Origin: Crambe crambe | Taxonomy: Eukaryota; Porifera; Demospongiae; Poecilosclerida; Crambeidae | DNA: 64,000 bases | Reading direction: 5' to 3' | NCBI GenBank assembly: GCA_963924555.1 | Contig: OZ004583.1 | Location: forward strand, 8,198,582-8,262,581 | Shown here: positions 11,365 to 22,196 of the stretch, piece by piece | Numbering within the stretch: position 1 is the first letter of the stretch | How the letters are laid out: each line of letters opens with the position of its first letter | Notes under the pieces: model-generated | The model's database searches: none | Told to the model about the DNA's origin: nothing | Seen by the model: only the letters and a program-made list of their open reading frames with translations | Position numbers and translations under genes: made by a program

Positions 11365-12109
11365 GTTACCTGTGCCCATGACTGTATATACTTTAGTGCA
11401 GACATACCGCCCACACATGGTTGCTAAGGAAGCCAATCTCCAAAGCTACTAATGTTAAGGACTTGAAACTCCACATGACTAAGACACACTATAACACAAC
11501 CACACATACCAAATATGAAGGAGAAAGGACAATTCTTACCCAAGATACGAAGCTTCATCACTCTCAAAGTATAAAAAGCTATTTATCATCAAATACTTGA
11601 GTTCAGTGGCTGATTTTTGGTCAGCCATTTCTTATTACTATCCTTTACAAATCTACGTGAGCATTTTTATTAATTTATTCCTATGGCAACATTACATGGC
11701 TTGCTAAACGAAGTTCTAGAATAGGTATCGATAAATCCAAAAGTAGATTTGTTCACCTATTCAGATAATAGCTGTATGCAAATTTGAGGCCCAGTGCTAT
11801 ACTTCATTCCAGAGAAATAATGCATTTCATATAGTCCAATTGAAACTTTATGTATCACACTGGAAATTTATGGTTAGTAATTACATTCTTTTGTGACCAC
11901 GTGGTTACATGTCTGACCACCCTTAATGAAGTAAGCAGTAGAATTGGGTTGGGATGGATACGCAACAGACTTGCCATCAACTGTCCATCCTATTTGATCA
12001 CTATTTGTGACTTCACATAATGAAGTAACCATTTAATCCAGGACCAGAGTAGCTACTCCTCTCGTTACAGCTGGAATCAATTCATTTTCAGCATCAAGTT
12101 CACAATGTT
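11365..12109 (-). pseudogene. Decayed GPI-type Ig exon (unit alpha)
   Basis: The start (12109 down to about 11920) matches the Ig exon of the GPI-type gene: EHCEL, then QIGWTV and PNSTAYFI-like sequence, but a frameshift gives an early stop in the region of CPGQNG. The exon end (KVYTVMGTG plus donor) reappears at about 11400-11365 after roughly 500 bp of unrelated sequence. Nearly the same arrangement occurs at 19860-20606 and 31600-32350, so the decay predates the duplication. No FN3 or GPI exon follows; TM-type copy 3 begins 180 bp further on. Confidence 0.7.
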
Positions 12110-12239
12110 CTGTCTGATAAACCAACACAAAACGCACTCAAAATAAGCAAGCAGAGACAAAAAACAAAAAATAAAACAAAAAACAAAAACAAAAAAAAAA
12201 CAAAAAAAAAACAACAAGAATAGCTAACATACCTGAAGG

Positions 12240-12790
12240 TTTTAATCAAGCCATTCTCTCTAGTGAATGTCTGAATCTCTTGATCAGTAGCTATCTCTCT
12301 GTTTGGAAGATTGTCCTAAGGTAGAAGGTTAAGGTTAGCATTAGCATAGGTCCAGTTGGGTATGGGAGTGAAGCAACATACTCCTATCTCAAAGTGCCAT
12401 CCTTGTAAATGATAATGGTATTCTCATAGCAATGACATGCATGGCGTGTGTATCTCAATTTGCATGATTGAGGGTTTGGGGGAGGGGGGTGGGGTACCAA
12501 TCACAAGGATAATGGAGGCACTGTGTACTAATTAACTAATAAGGTACATGTCTTATTCCATGTGTCCTGTAGCCAATAACATTTCCCATCATTCTTACGA
12601 GTATGCATTCTTATTACCTACTAGGATGCATGTGATAGGACATACCTTATTGGCTACTGGGACACATGGAACAGGACATACCTTATTGGCTACTAGGACA
12701 CATGGAATAGACATACCTTATTGGCTACTAGGACACATGGAACAGGACATACCTTATTGGCTACTACGTAGAACACATGGAACGGGGTAA
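12240..12790 (-). pseudogene. Truncated Rab exons joined to the GPI-type gene (unit alpha)
   Basis: On the minus strand, five copies of the Rab G4-exon end with splice donor (12610-12785; unit CATGTGTCCTAGTAGCCAAT AAG then GTATGTC) are followed by a Rab exon-4 fragment (NLPNRE, DQEIQTFTRENG at about 12330-12250). This runs directly into the donor of the GPI-type signal-peptide exon (CTTCAG then GTATGTTAGC). The signal peptide is thus replaced by Rab sequence. An inverted copy of the repeat unit sits at 12552-12575. The same structure is at 20735-21290 and 32465-33022. Confidence 0.7.
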
Positions 12791-13700
12791 GAGGTTAATC
12801 ACTAGGGACATTCTCCCCTCCCCTGTGATGAATATGCGTCTTTAATTTTTAAAAGGTCAGAATGCAGAGGTCCCTCATGGACGTAAACATGCTGAGTCAC
12901 CAAAAAGGAAACTATGCCTGAGATAGAAGAATTTGGCAAACTTACCCTTTACCATAATTATACAATTCACATGTGCAGTCACACACAAAGCAGCCACCAT
13001 TTTTTCCCCCAGTGGTTGCTGAAGTTTGACATTGCTAAGTAAACATGTAAAGCTCACTAAAATTTAATTACTAGAACTCCTTTGAATTAAATAAGTTTAC
13101 AAATACCGGTAGTTCTCTATTCATTATCAAATATATTCACCTCCTGTATAAATGCCCCCATATTCATAGTAAACAAACTTTATGAAGTTTTGAGCAGGTG
13201 AAAATATCGACTACAATACCTTCCCTATCGACTCATTGTAATGATATAGCTATATAACTTCACCTGCTCAAAAGGATTTTCAGAGGGAGGCAGAAGGGGG
13301 ACTATTCATATTGCTCATCATAAGATCATTCATGGCAAGGGCCTGGCCGCCTGGGTACGAGGCTATATAAGAATTCAGATATAGGTGCTATCAGTACCAG
13401 TACAGTATAGTGGTATACAGCTCTATGCTGTACACAGCACCTGTTGTGCTGCCTAAGTAAAAAATAATTGCTAAGTATCTTTATCAGGGTCAAGGTGAAG
13501 TGTAATAGGCTTCATCCTGCTGGATTGATCTGTCTTTCTTTAGTGAATGCAGTCAGGTTGGATTAGCTATCTACAAATAGTTACTTCATGAATTTCATTT
13601 AGTACAGAATCCAGTGCAATAGGTAATTTAGCCCAACCTTAAGTGCCGCAGCATGACACACCATAGAGCTCATTATTAAAGAAAGAGGGAAAAAAATTGC
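12791..13700. other. Non-coding spacer of the duplicated Rab cassette
   Basis: About 900 bp without a supportable gene; nearly identical to 21291-22195 and largely collinear with 33023-34080. It contains a GAGCAGGTG/CACCTGCTC inverted pair (about 13192 and 13262) and ends at the 3' side of the Rab last exon. Confidence 0.55.
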
Positions 13701-13833
13701 ATGTTATAAAAAATAAAACAATTTATTAGCTACTAATGGACATTGATTAAGGTCTTGATATGAAGCAACAGCCTCCACCTCCCCCTGAACTGTCCTTTGA
13801 TTTAGATATGGGAAGTCTGATGATACCACTGGA

Positions 13834-15021
13834 TCAGTCTGTGCTTTCATTGCCCACACCTCCATCATAGTCCTCTGCTGAGTATTTTTCATGTCGCATC
13901 TTTTGGACAAGCAAACTGGAAAAATATAAAATATGAATCCAATCAGGGGAGGGGGAAGGGAGAGAAGGAGTAGGAGGAGAGAGGGAGGAATGAAGGGGCT
14001 GAAGGGAAGGAAAGATGGAGAAGAGAGAAAGACAAGGCAGTTATGAAAAACAACATTTCCAGTGTTATATTATGAGGATATTGACTACTTACTAGCCTTG
14101 TTATTTTGACTGAGAGGAAAAATGGAAATAAAAGTGGTCCTAGGTCATATTAGTCACATGGTTCGCACCTGGTTTGATCTGCTGTATTGTCTTACCACAT
14201 GGCCTCTGAAACATTCTTATTTTCTTTAACAGACATGTACACACAATCCACAAAGCCATTCTCTCTAGTGAATGTCTGAATCTCTTGATCAGTCATCTCT
14301 CTGTTTGGCAGATCATCCTAAGAAAAAAGGTTAAGGTTGGCATTTTAGCATTAGCATGATTATACTGACCAATGTTATTGAATTGGCGAGTGAAGCAACA
14401 TACTGCTGTCTCAAAGTGCATCATCCTTATAAATGATAATGGTAATGATCTCATAGCAATGATATGCAAATATGTGCACGTGCATTCAATTTGGAGGGGG
14501 GGGGGGGGCTAGCTTTGCTCGCCAATTATAAGATTAATGGAAGTAAAGGTACATCTCCCATCAGGTACAGCAAATTGCAAGTTGGTTATCCAAATGTAAA
14601 GTGCAAATTAACTGCAATAAAAACTTGCATATATTGAGACATCTATTCAGGAACAGTCTCGTTTACACAACTCTTTTAGATTTTGCATCTTACATTTGGA
14701 CAACCAACTTGCAATTCACTGCGATGTACTAGCTTGAATAGGACATACCTTATTAGCTACTAGGACGCATGGAACAGGACATACCTTATTAGCTACTAGG
14801 ACGCATGGAACAGGACATACCTTATTAGCTACTAGGATGCATGGAATAGGCTCAGCGTTGGGCAGGAAGACTTTCTTATCGACGTCTGCCTTCCACCCTT
14901 TGGCTTCCTCAAAGGAGACCCGATTGGTCAGGTCAAACATGATAATACAGCCAAACGCTCCTCTGTAGTATGTCCTGGTCACAGTCCTAGCATAGTCCTG
15001 GCCTGTGATGTCCCAGATCTA

Positions 15022-15052
<31 letters not shown>

Positions 15053-15055
15053 CAT

Positions 15056-15153
<98 letters not shown>

Positions 15154-17357
15154 AAAATAAGTATACAAGGCATAAAATTCCAACGAATGCTTTGACTTAA
15201 GCAACACACATATCATAGGGTAAGTTTCCTCACATGTAATCTCACTGTCTCTTCTTCAGACCATTTTATCGTCTTCACTGCATAGTCAGCTGAACCAGAT
15301 AAATAGAATTATGATTATTCATACAACTGACTGGCCACTATTATAAAATTATAATTCTAAAACCAACCAAAATTTACATAGCCTCCTTTCAAGTAGCCCA
15401 ACTCCAAAGCCACAGTTGGGTTTTGAAGTGTTGGCAATCTACTCCCATAGAGCAGGAGTACTTTAACTGCTACAAAGTCCTCCTCCAGGGGATAGGACTT
15501 CATAGCCATAATGTCCTCCTCTTGGCAATGTAAAAGTCCTCTTCATAGTTAGATATCAGTAAGTGCAGTAATGAAAAGAAGACATGAGCTAATGAATCCA
15601 TAATAATGGCTTAGAGTGACTGGCTACTGTTGGGCAAGTGAAGCAAGCCCTGCAAAAGATATTATGAACATGCCCCAGTTTACAGAGTCTAAGAGTCCTT
15701 GGATTCTACAGCCACCAGCTCAGAGACCGACCAGAGACAATTCTGTTTAGTAACTCACTGGCAAAGTTGAAACGAAGTCAGTATTGCACTCTGTCTTTTG
15801 AAGGCAGCTGCAGAGCAGGCCAGGGTTATTCTTTAAGATTTTACCCAAGAAGAAAACGAAAAGTCATCTGGGTGGCTCCTAGTACAGCCTGAAAGTCAGC
15901 CATTTTAGTCTGTGATATGTAGGTAATGAAGGCCTAAAGGTCTAGTTAGCCAATCAGGAATATAACAGTTCTAGTATGGTTGCCTTGGAAATTATGCAGG
16001 CTGTTCCCTCAGACTTGGAGCTATAATCTCCTTGGCACCATTCACAGCCATGTCTGTCAGGGATTTCTGTTTACAGATCACATTTTTTGATTATAATTAT
16101 GAATATCATCTTTCACATGAATCTGTGTTTTTAAAACACCGAGTCCTTAAAAGAATTTTCATTATAGAAGGACATAAACATGCATGCATGAAGTGTGTCA
16201 CCAAAGAGGAAATTATGCAAAATAGCTAGTATCTGAAGCAGGAAATTCAGCAATTCCTACTTCTATATCTGTCATAGTTATATAATTCACCATGACTATC
16301 ACATGACTATCAATCATCTACTGCAGGCCAAATTTAGTGCATAGTAATAGGAAGTAATAGGTATGCTTTCTGTTTCCTAGTTGGTAAATCTGCTGCACTT
16401 CAATTTTGTGCAGCTCCCCAGCCACTTCCGCCTAGAGGTGGTTGCAGTTTGACTGAATTGGCTCACTGGAACACCCATTCATTGCTAAGTAAACATGGAT
16501 GGTGTGAAGACTTCCAACCAACCAAAAGGATTGTCAGAGGGAGGGAGGGAGGGAGGGAGGGAGGGAGGGAGGGACTATTCATGTTGCATCAGGACCGATT
16601 TTTGAAACAGTTGGGGCCAATTTTTACCCATTTGACCATATGTTGGAGTAGGAAGTTTTAGATTTGGGATTGTTTGAAAACAAAAGGCAGTATGATATTA
16701 CTTTTAAGGTCATAGTTACAAATTCTCCCTCATTGAGAGTGGCATCCTATCTGGTGTATTATGGAGTTTGTATCTGTATTTGGAGTGAGTTGCAACTGAA
16801 GCATGCAGGTAGACATAGTTAGATGTTAGCATGCTTCTATCCCAGCACTGACTCACAGCATTACAGAAAGATGTGTGTTAAGCAACATTTGCTATGATTG
16901 TACTTAGTAGAGTAATCATAATTCCTACAATAATTATGAACTTTATGGTTCACCATCATTACTTGCACCATCACTAGACTTGCATTTGCAAGAAGTGTTT
17001 TTACCATTCCTGCCATGCCACGCTTATCCGTGCTTGCAAAACGTGAGCCCCGCCCACTGTGCCTGAAGAAATTACTTCACACACCACTGGAGACAGAGAC
17101 TATACTGGCCGACAGTAATTGTTTGCAGAAGCTCTATCTCTTCACAATCAAGCGCTTACTTAGCTAGAGATCTCGGCTTTATACGTAGCTATAGGTGTTT
17201 CTGGCTTACCTCCTAAGGTGAATTTGTAGTTTGCCAACCATTCCTTTGTACAATAGCGCGCCACAAAGGCTGTCTTCCCCACTGCTGATGCACCTATTAC
17301 TAGCACCTTGAAAACTGACTCACACATATTGCTAACTGGTCTTAGCTCCATAGCCAT
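13834..17357 (-). CDS. Rab32/38-like small GTPase, copy alpha, C-terminally truncated
   Basis: Exons: 17357-17210 (G1 P-loop GASAVGKT), 15289-15234 (ADYAVKTIKWSEEETVRLH), 15018-14821 (WDITGQD, G3; YYRGAFGCIIMFDLTN; ends PCILVANK, first half of G4), 14317-14196 (DDLPNRE completes NKDD; FTRENGFVDCVYMSVKENKN, G5) and 13915-13834. In the last exon GACTGATCC gives a stop after NEST-D, where the copy at 34119 reads GATGGATCC and continues to a Cys-Cys end. The product (201 aa) would therefore lack prenylation cysteines, and membrane targeting should fail. Rab32/38 proteins act on lysosome-related organelles and phagosomes (family knowledge). Exon 3 ends in a tandem donor repeat and its acceptor lies against a microsatellite. 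It may be a pseudogene. Confidence 0.7.
14747..14856 (-). repeat. 36-bp in-frame tandem repeat of exon end plus splice donor (Rab alpha)
   Basis: Three units, each coding VP-CVLVANK followed by GTATGTCC, give donors after 14821, 14785 and 14749, exactly 36 nt apart. Use of a later donor would add 12 residues (VCPVPCVLVANK) per unit without a frame change, repeating the first half of the G4 guanine-binding motif. Confidence 0.85.
15021..15150. repeat. (TG)n(GA)n microsatellite next to Rab exon 3
   Basis: On the minus strand it reads (TC)n then (AC)n then TAG directly before ATCTGGGACATC of exon 3, so it occupies the place of the polypyrimidine tract of intron 2. Confidence 0.85.
15290..17209 (-). 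other. Intron 1 of Rab copy alpha
   Basis: A 1.9-kb intron collinear with 35943-38300 of copy gamma. It contains a GGGA/GAGG run (16540-16573). A minus-strand open stretch around 15530-15370 (LEEDFVAVKVLLLYGS, TVALELGYLKGGYVNFG) is vaguely ankyrin-like but I could not support it as an exon. Confidence 0.5.
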
Positions 17358-17464
17358 CCTAGGGAGAGGAACGTTGCCAGTTGACCTTCGATCCCAATAT
17401 AATAGGGTTCTCTATTATGCGCATGCGTATAAACGTCATAATAAACTTTATTTAGACTCTAATA

Positions 17465-17629
17465 CAGGGGTTTTCAGGTTGGTTGACCAGTAGAATTTGC
17501 ACATGTGCAAGATAAATTCAAGCGAGCACAATATACTGTCATATAAATGCAATGATCTTAAATTTTGCGAGCACGAATTTAATTCTGCACAGTCGGCAAA
17601 TTTTGTGTCAACCAACCTGAAAACCCCTG
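17465..17629. mobile_element. 165-bp MITE, TIR CAGGGGTTTTCAGGTTGGTTGAC, TA-flanked
   Basis: Perfect terminal inverted repeats of over 20 bp and TA on each side (17463-17464 and 17630-17631). A second copy, in opposite orientation, is at 38551-38715 with the same 165-bp length. Confidence 0.9.
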
Positions 17630-17644
17630 TAGTCTCTTCCTACA

Positions 17645-17859
17645 CAGGGGCGGATTTAGCCCTTTGGCTTCCAAAACCGTGCATTTTTGCACATCCAGTT
17701 ATCCGGGAGAAAAACGGGAAATATCCTGCTGATGAATATTCATTGTCGGCATGTCGGCACTATCAGTAAATAGAGATCTCAGTGAACAATAGAAAGATCG
17801 ATAAGCGCTTTGATTCAAGTGCTTTTGCTTTGAAGAAGCTTTGATGTTTGCTTTCATCA

Positions 17860-17894
<35 letters not shown>

Positions 17895-18414
17895 GAATGA
17901 CTAGACATGCATGCCTCTACTTGCCTACGTAGCCTATAGTTGTTTGGAGGTCTTAGCAGGAGAAGAAGCGGTGGAAAGGAGTGGCTTGTGCAGCTCGAGC
18001 TGCAAGTCAGGTTGCCATGGGGAGCATTGATGACGTAGGATTGGCCGTCCAATTTGCCACTGGTGTGTCGATCCTTTCTCGAGAGAAGAAGACAGCACTA
18101 CTGAAGGTAAAGGGTTAGGCAGTCTTCTTCCGTGTTCCAGAAGACAGTCAAATATTTCGGATATTAGGTAAAGATCGTCAGCGCGTGCGCGGACTGATTT
18201 TAATTGAAGGTAAGCGCTTGCATTTGGTTAGTTTCAGCCAGTATAGTTTATTGCTAGCAGCTAGCTACAAGCTACAGCTTAGCTAGCTACAGGCTATAGT
18301 TGAAGCTTTAGACATCGAGATAGCTGGCCGGGCCATCAGCACGCACGGGCGTGCCCCCGCGCGCGCAAGTGACAGGTGGAAGACTATCAATTTCAAGGGC
18401 TAGATTCGCCCCTG
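17645..18414. mobile_element. 770-bp non-autonomous element, TIR CAGGGGCGGATTTAGCCC, 5-bp TSD
   Basis: Terminal inverted repeats CAGGGGCGGATTTAGCCCTT and AAGGGCTAGATTCGCCCCTG, flanked by CTACA on both sides (17640-17644 and 18415-18419). It contains a T tract (17862-17890) and no coding sequence that I can support. The same terminus type and 5-bp duplication occur at 27495-27964 and 54729-55011. Confidence 0.85.
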
Positions 18415-18736
18415 CTACATACAGTAAGTCCTACACAATCCCTGTTAGCTATCTCTACTAACTGACCAGTGGCTCCATTTAACGCAGGAATCATATTCTT
18501 TTTGGCAGTTTGGGAGCATACAGGACAATGAGGTAAGGATAACCATAGATAACTATAGACCTGTTGACTGAATGTCAATTGAACAACTATATACACAAAG
18601 AAATAGCCATATTGTAAACCAACAAAGAATAAATTTTGGAATTTATTTTTTCCTGTCATTAGTATCCCCTCCCCCCTCAGTAAAATAGGCGTGGTCTTAA
18701 CTGGCCCCCCTATTCAAAACCATCTTCCTACGCCAC
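18415..18736. other. Intergenic, possible MITE end
   Basis: No gene seen. The stretch ends ATCTTCCTACGCCACTG, which resembles a transposon terminus (CAGTGGCGTAGGAAG inverted), directly beside the receptor fragment at 18737. No partner end was found. Confidence 0.4.
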
Positions 18737-18927
18737 TGGAGTTTCACTGTGAATGTCAATCATTTGGTTCTCTTTTCTGGACATTCAACCAGTCAGAATT
18801 ACTCTACTCCACAGGTAGTGGATGCAACACAAGATATGATTTTTTTTTTTCGTGGTATTGAAGTGATCCTGTGCAGAACAAAGAGATCTACAAGTCCAGT
18901 CATGATAATTTCTTCATTCAACGTGTA
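18737..18927 (+). pseudogene. Ig-exon fragment of the Sushi-containing receptor
   Basis: Plus-strand copy of part of exon 1 of the receptor at 47183 (47305-47475), including HCECQSFGSLFWTFNQSELL, with only scattered differences. A T run (18839-18850) has lost the FPG codons in frame, and sequence beyond CATTCAACGTG belongs to the cassette flank. It is orphaned: no signal peptide and no later exons. Confidence 0.8.
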
Positions 18928-19215
18928 AATATGCATAAAAACGTACACTTGGAGGCACCTATCTAACCAATGTTTACATAAGACTTCAACGGACGCACAC
19001 ATGCACAATAACCTATAATAATATTATTTGCGAGGTTCTCATGTCAGTCATGTGGTTAATGAATTGTTCCACTTTTTTGTACTTGCCAGAAATTCGACAA
19101 ATAGTTCATTGTTTTGATGGAAATAATAACTGAGCAAGACCAAACAATAGAAAGTTAATAAGTAGCTATAATAGCTATTACTTAGCTAATTAGCTATAGA
19201 TATAGCTAATGTTGT

Positions 19216-19671
19216 TCATATGAAATATTTATTTGATCTCTCCATGGATGCGTGTCCAGTGGATCTTCTTATTAGCTGTAGTAGTCGAATTAAAATCCCA
19301 CCACACAACAGGGCAATGAACACAAGTGAGGTTACTGATGCTGCAATGACAATAGAAATATCCACTGTCTTTACTGTTGCTATAATACCAATGAAATTTA
19401 ATGTCATGGATGTTAATTCACATAATACATGATACCATTGGTATGTACTTAATTGCTCTGTTGAGAAGTTTGGAATATCCTTTACAGGGGTGTGATAATT
19501 AGAATGCATACCATCACTATGGTAAATATGCCAGGTGAGTGAACCGAAAGCTTGACATCTGCAATTCCATTTATTTCCAGGACAGGAGACATTTATGGGA
19601 GAACATTTTAGTACAACTGACTCTGTATAACCACAGAGAAAGACAAGCAGAGCTACTGCATTAATTATCAT
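19216..19671 (-). CDS. TM-type copy 4: signal peptide + half Ig domain fused to TM by deletion
   Basis: One uninterrupted frame of 151 aa. It begins as in copies 3 and 6 (MIINAVALLVFLCG, CPGNKWNCRC, SLTWHIYHSDGMHSNY) and then jumps into what is intron sequence in the other copies, continuing open through the former acceptor region into DISIVIAASVTSLVFIALL and the tail RRSTGHASMERSNKYFI. The junction near 19497 joins GTCCTTTACAGGGG-type intron sequence to exon 1. The rest of the Ig domain, FN3 and stalk are deleted. If translated it would be a tiny membrane protein; it may equally be a relic that happens to be open. Confidence 0.6.
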   Translation of the reverse strand: MIINAVALLVFLCGYTESVVLKCSPINVSCPGNKWNCRCQAFGSLTWHIYHSDGMHSNYHTPVKDIPNFSTEQLSTYQWYHVLCELTSMTLNFIGIIATVKTVDISIVIAASVTSLVFIALLCGGILIRLLQLIRRSTGHASMERSNKYFI

Positions 19672-19859
19672 ACCTGTCCGCTGCACTTTTCAGTTGCTAG
19701 TTATTGGTGTAGCTACACTCTTATGTACACAGCACGCGCATGCGCAGAAATTATGATTAATTAATTGAACTTGTTGACATTCAGCAGATCCAAGTACATA
19801 CATAGTAGTAGCATGTTTTATATAGCTAGCTAAATACATAGCAGCTAAGCTACATGTTA

Positions 19860-21290
19860 CCTGTGCCCATGACTGTATATACTTTAGTGCAGACATACCG
19901 CCCACACATGGTTGCTAAGGAAGCCAATCTCCAAAGCTACTAATGTTAAGGACTTGAAACTCCACATGACTAAGACACACTATAACACTACCACACATAC
20001 CAAATATGAAGGAGAAAGGACAATTCTTACCCAAGATACGAAGCTTCATCACTCTCAAAGTATAAAAAGCTATTTATCATCAAATACTTGAGTTCAGTGG
20101 CTGATTTTTGGTCAGCCATTTCTTATTACTATCCTTTACAAATCTACGTGAGCATTTTTATTAATTTATTCCCATGGCAACATTACATGGCTTGCTAAAC
20201 GAAGTTCTAGAATAGGTATCGATAAATCCAAAAGTAGATTTGTTCACCTATTCAGATAATAGCTGTATGCAAATTGAGGCCCAGTGCTATACTTCATTCC
20301 AGAGAAACAATGCATTTCATATAGTCCAATTGAAACTTTATGTATCACACTGGAAATTTATGGTTAGTAATTACATTCTTTTGTTTTGTGACCACGTGGT
20401 TACATGTCTGACCACCCTTAATGAAGTAAGCAGTAGAATTGGGTTGGGATGGATACGCAACAGACTTGCCATCAACTGTCCATCCTATTTGATCACTATT
20501 TGTGACTTCACATAATGAAGTAACCATTTAATCCAGGACCAGAGTAGCTACTCCTCTCGTTACAGCTGGAATCAATTCATTTTCAGCATCAAGTTCACAA
20601 TGTTCTGTCTGATAAACCAACACAAAACGCACTCAAAATAAGCAAGCAGAGACAAAAAACAAAAAATAAAACAAAAAACAAAAACAAAAAAAAAAACAAA
20701 AAAAAAACAACAAGAATAGCTAACATACCTGAAGGTTTTAATCAAGCCATTCTCTCTAGTGAATGTCTGAATCTCTTGATCAGTAGCTATCTCTCTGTTT
20801 GGAAGATTGTCCTAAGGTAGAAGGTTAAGGTTAGCATTAGCATAGGTCCAGTTGGGTATGGGAGTGAAGCAACATACTCCTATCTCAAAGTGCCATCCTT
20901 GTAAATGATAATGGTATTCTCATAGCAATGACATGCATGGCGTGTGTATCTCAATTTGCATGATTGAGGGTTTGGGGGAGGGGGGTGGGGTACCAATCAC
21001 AAGGATAATGGAGGCACTGTGTACTAATTAACTAATAAGGTACATGTCTTATTCCATGTGTCCTGTAGCCAATAACATTTCCCATCATTCTTACGAGTAT
21101 GCATTCTTATTACCTACTAGGATGCATGTGATAGGACATACCTTATTGGCTACTGGGACACATGGAACAGGACATACCTTATTGGCTACTAGGACACATG
21201 GAATAGACATACCTTATTGGCTACTAGGACACATGGAACAGGACATACCTTATTGGCTACTACGTAGAACATATGGAACGGGGTAAGAGG
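19860..21290 (-). pseudogene. Decayed GPI-type Ig exon plus Rab fragments (unit beta)
   Basis: Near-identical copy of 11365-12790, with the same frameshift in the Ig exon, the same Rab-for-signal-peptide replacement (20735-20820) and the same five-unit donor repeat (about 21105-21285). Offsets to unit alpha are about 8476-8496 bp with few substitutions, so the duplication or conversion is recent. Confidence 0.75.
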
Positions 21291-22196
21291 TTAATCACTA
21301 GGGACATTCTCCCCTCCCCTGTGATGAATATGCGTCTTTAATTTTTAAAAGGTCAGAATGCAGAGGTCCCTCATGGACGTAAACATGCTGAGTCACCAAA
21401 AAGGAAACTATGCCTGAGATAGAAGAATTTGGCAAACTTACCCTTTACCATAATTATACAATTCACATGTGCAGTCACACACAAAGCAGCCACCATTTTT
21501 TCCCCCAGTGGTTGCTGAAGTTTGACATTGCTAAGTAAACATGTAAAGCTCACTAAAATTTAATTACTAGAACTCCTTTGAATTAAATAAGTTTACAAAT
21601 ACCGGTAGTTCTCTATTCATTATCAAATATATTCACCTCCTGTATAAATGCCCCCATATTCATAGTAAACAAACTTTATGAAGTTTTGAGCAGGTGAAAA
21701 TATCGACTACAATACCTTCCCTATCGACTCATTGTAATGATATAGCTATATAACTTCACCTGCTCAAAAGGATTTTCAGAGGGAGGCAGAAGGGGGACTA
21801 TTCATATTGCTCATCATAAGATCATTCATGGCAAGGGCCTGGCCGCCTGGGTACGAGGCTATATAAGAATTCAGATATAGGTGCTATCAGTACCAGTACA
21901 GTATAGTGGTATACAGCTCTATGCTGTACACAGCACCTGTTGTGCTGCCCAAGTAAAAAATAATTGCTAAGTATCTTTATCAGGGTCAAGGTGAAGTGTA
22001 ATAGGCTTCATCCTGCTGGATTGATCTGTCTTTCTTTAGTGAATGCAGTCAGGTTAGATTAGCTATCTACAAATAGTTACTTCATGAATTTCATTTAGTA
22101 CAGAATCCAGTGCAATAGGTAATTTAGCCCAACCTTAAGTGCAGCATGACACACCATAGAGCTCATTATTAAAGAAAGAGGGAAAAAAATTGCATG
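21291..22196. other. Non-coding spacer (unit beta)
   Basis: Almost identical to 12791-13700; no gene seen. Confidence 0.55.

Noticed and set aside
11214-11414. Open minus-strand frame with SALKYIQSWAQ (also at 19690 and 31454)
   Set aside because: It is an out-of-frame reading of the decayed GPI-type Ig exon end (KVYTVMGTG) running into flank.
12548-12790. Plus-strand open frame with GHTLLATRTHGT repeats (also at 21044 and 32780)
   Set aside because: It is the antisense of the Rab exon-end/donor minisatellite; the minus strand gives the recognisable VANK-donor units.
15370-15530. Possible ankyrin-like exon in Rab intron 1
   Set aside because: Only one loose repeat-like match, frame not kept in the gamma copy (about 36050-36170), and Rab exons splice cleanly without it.
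18393-18659. Minus-strand open frame beside the 770-bp element
   Set aside because: It begins at the transposon end and crosses unrelated flank; no domain recognised.
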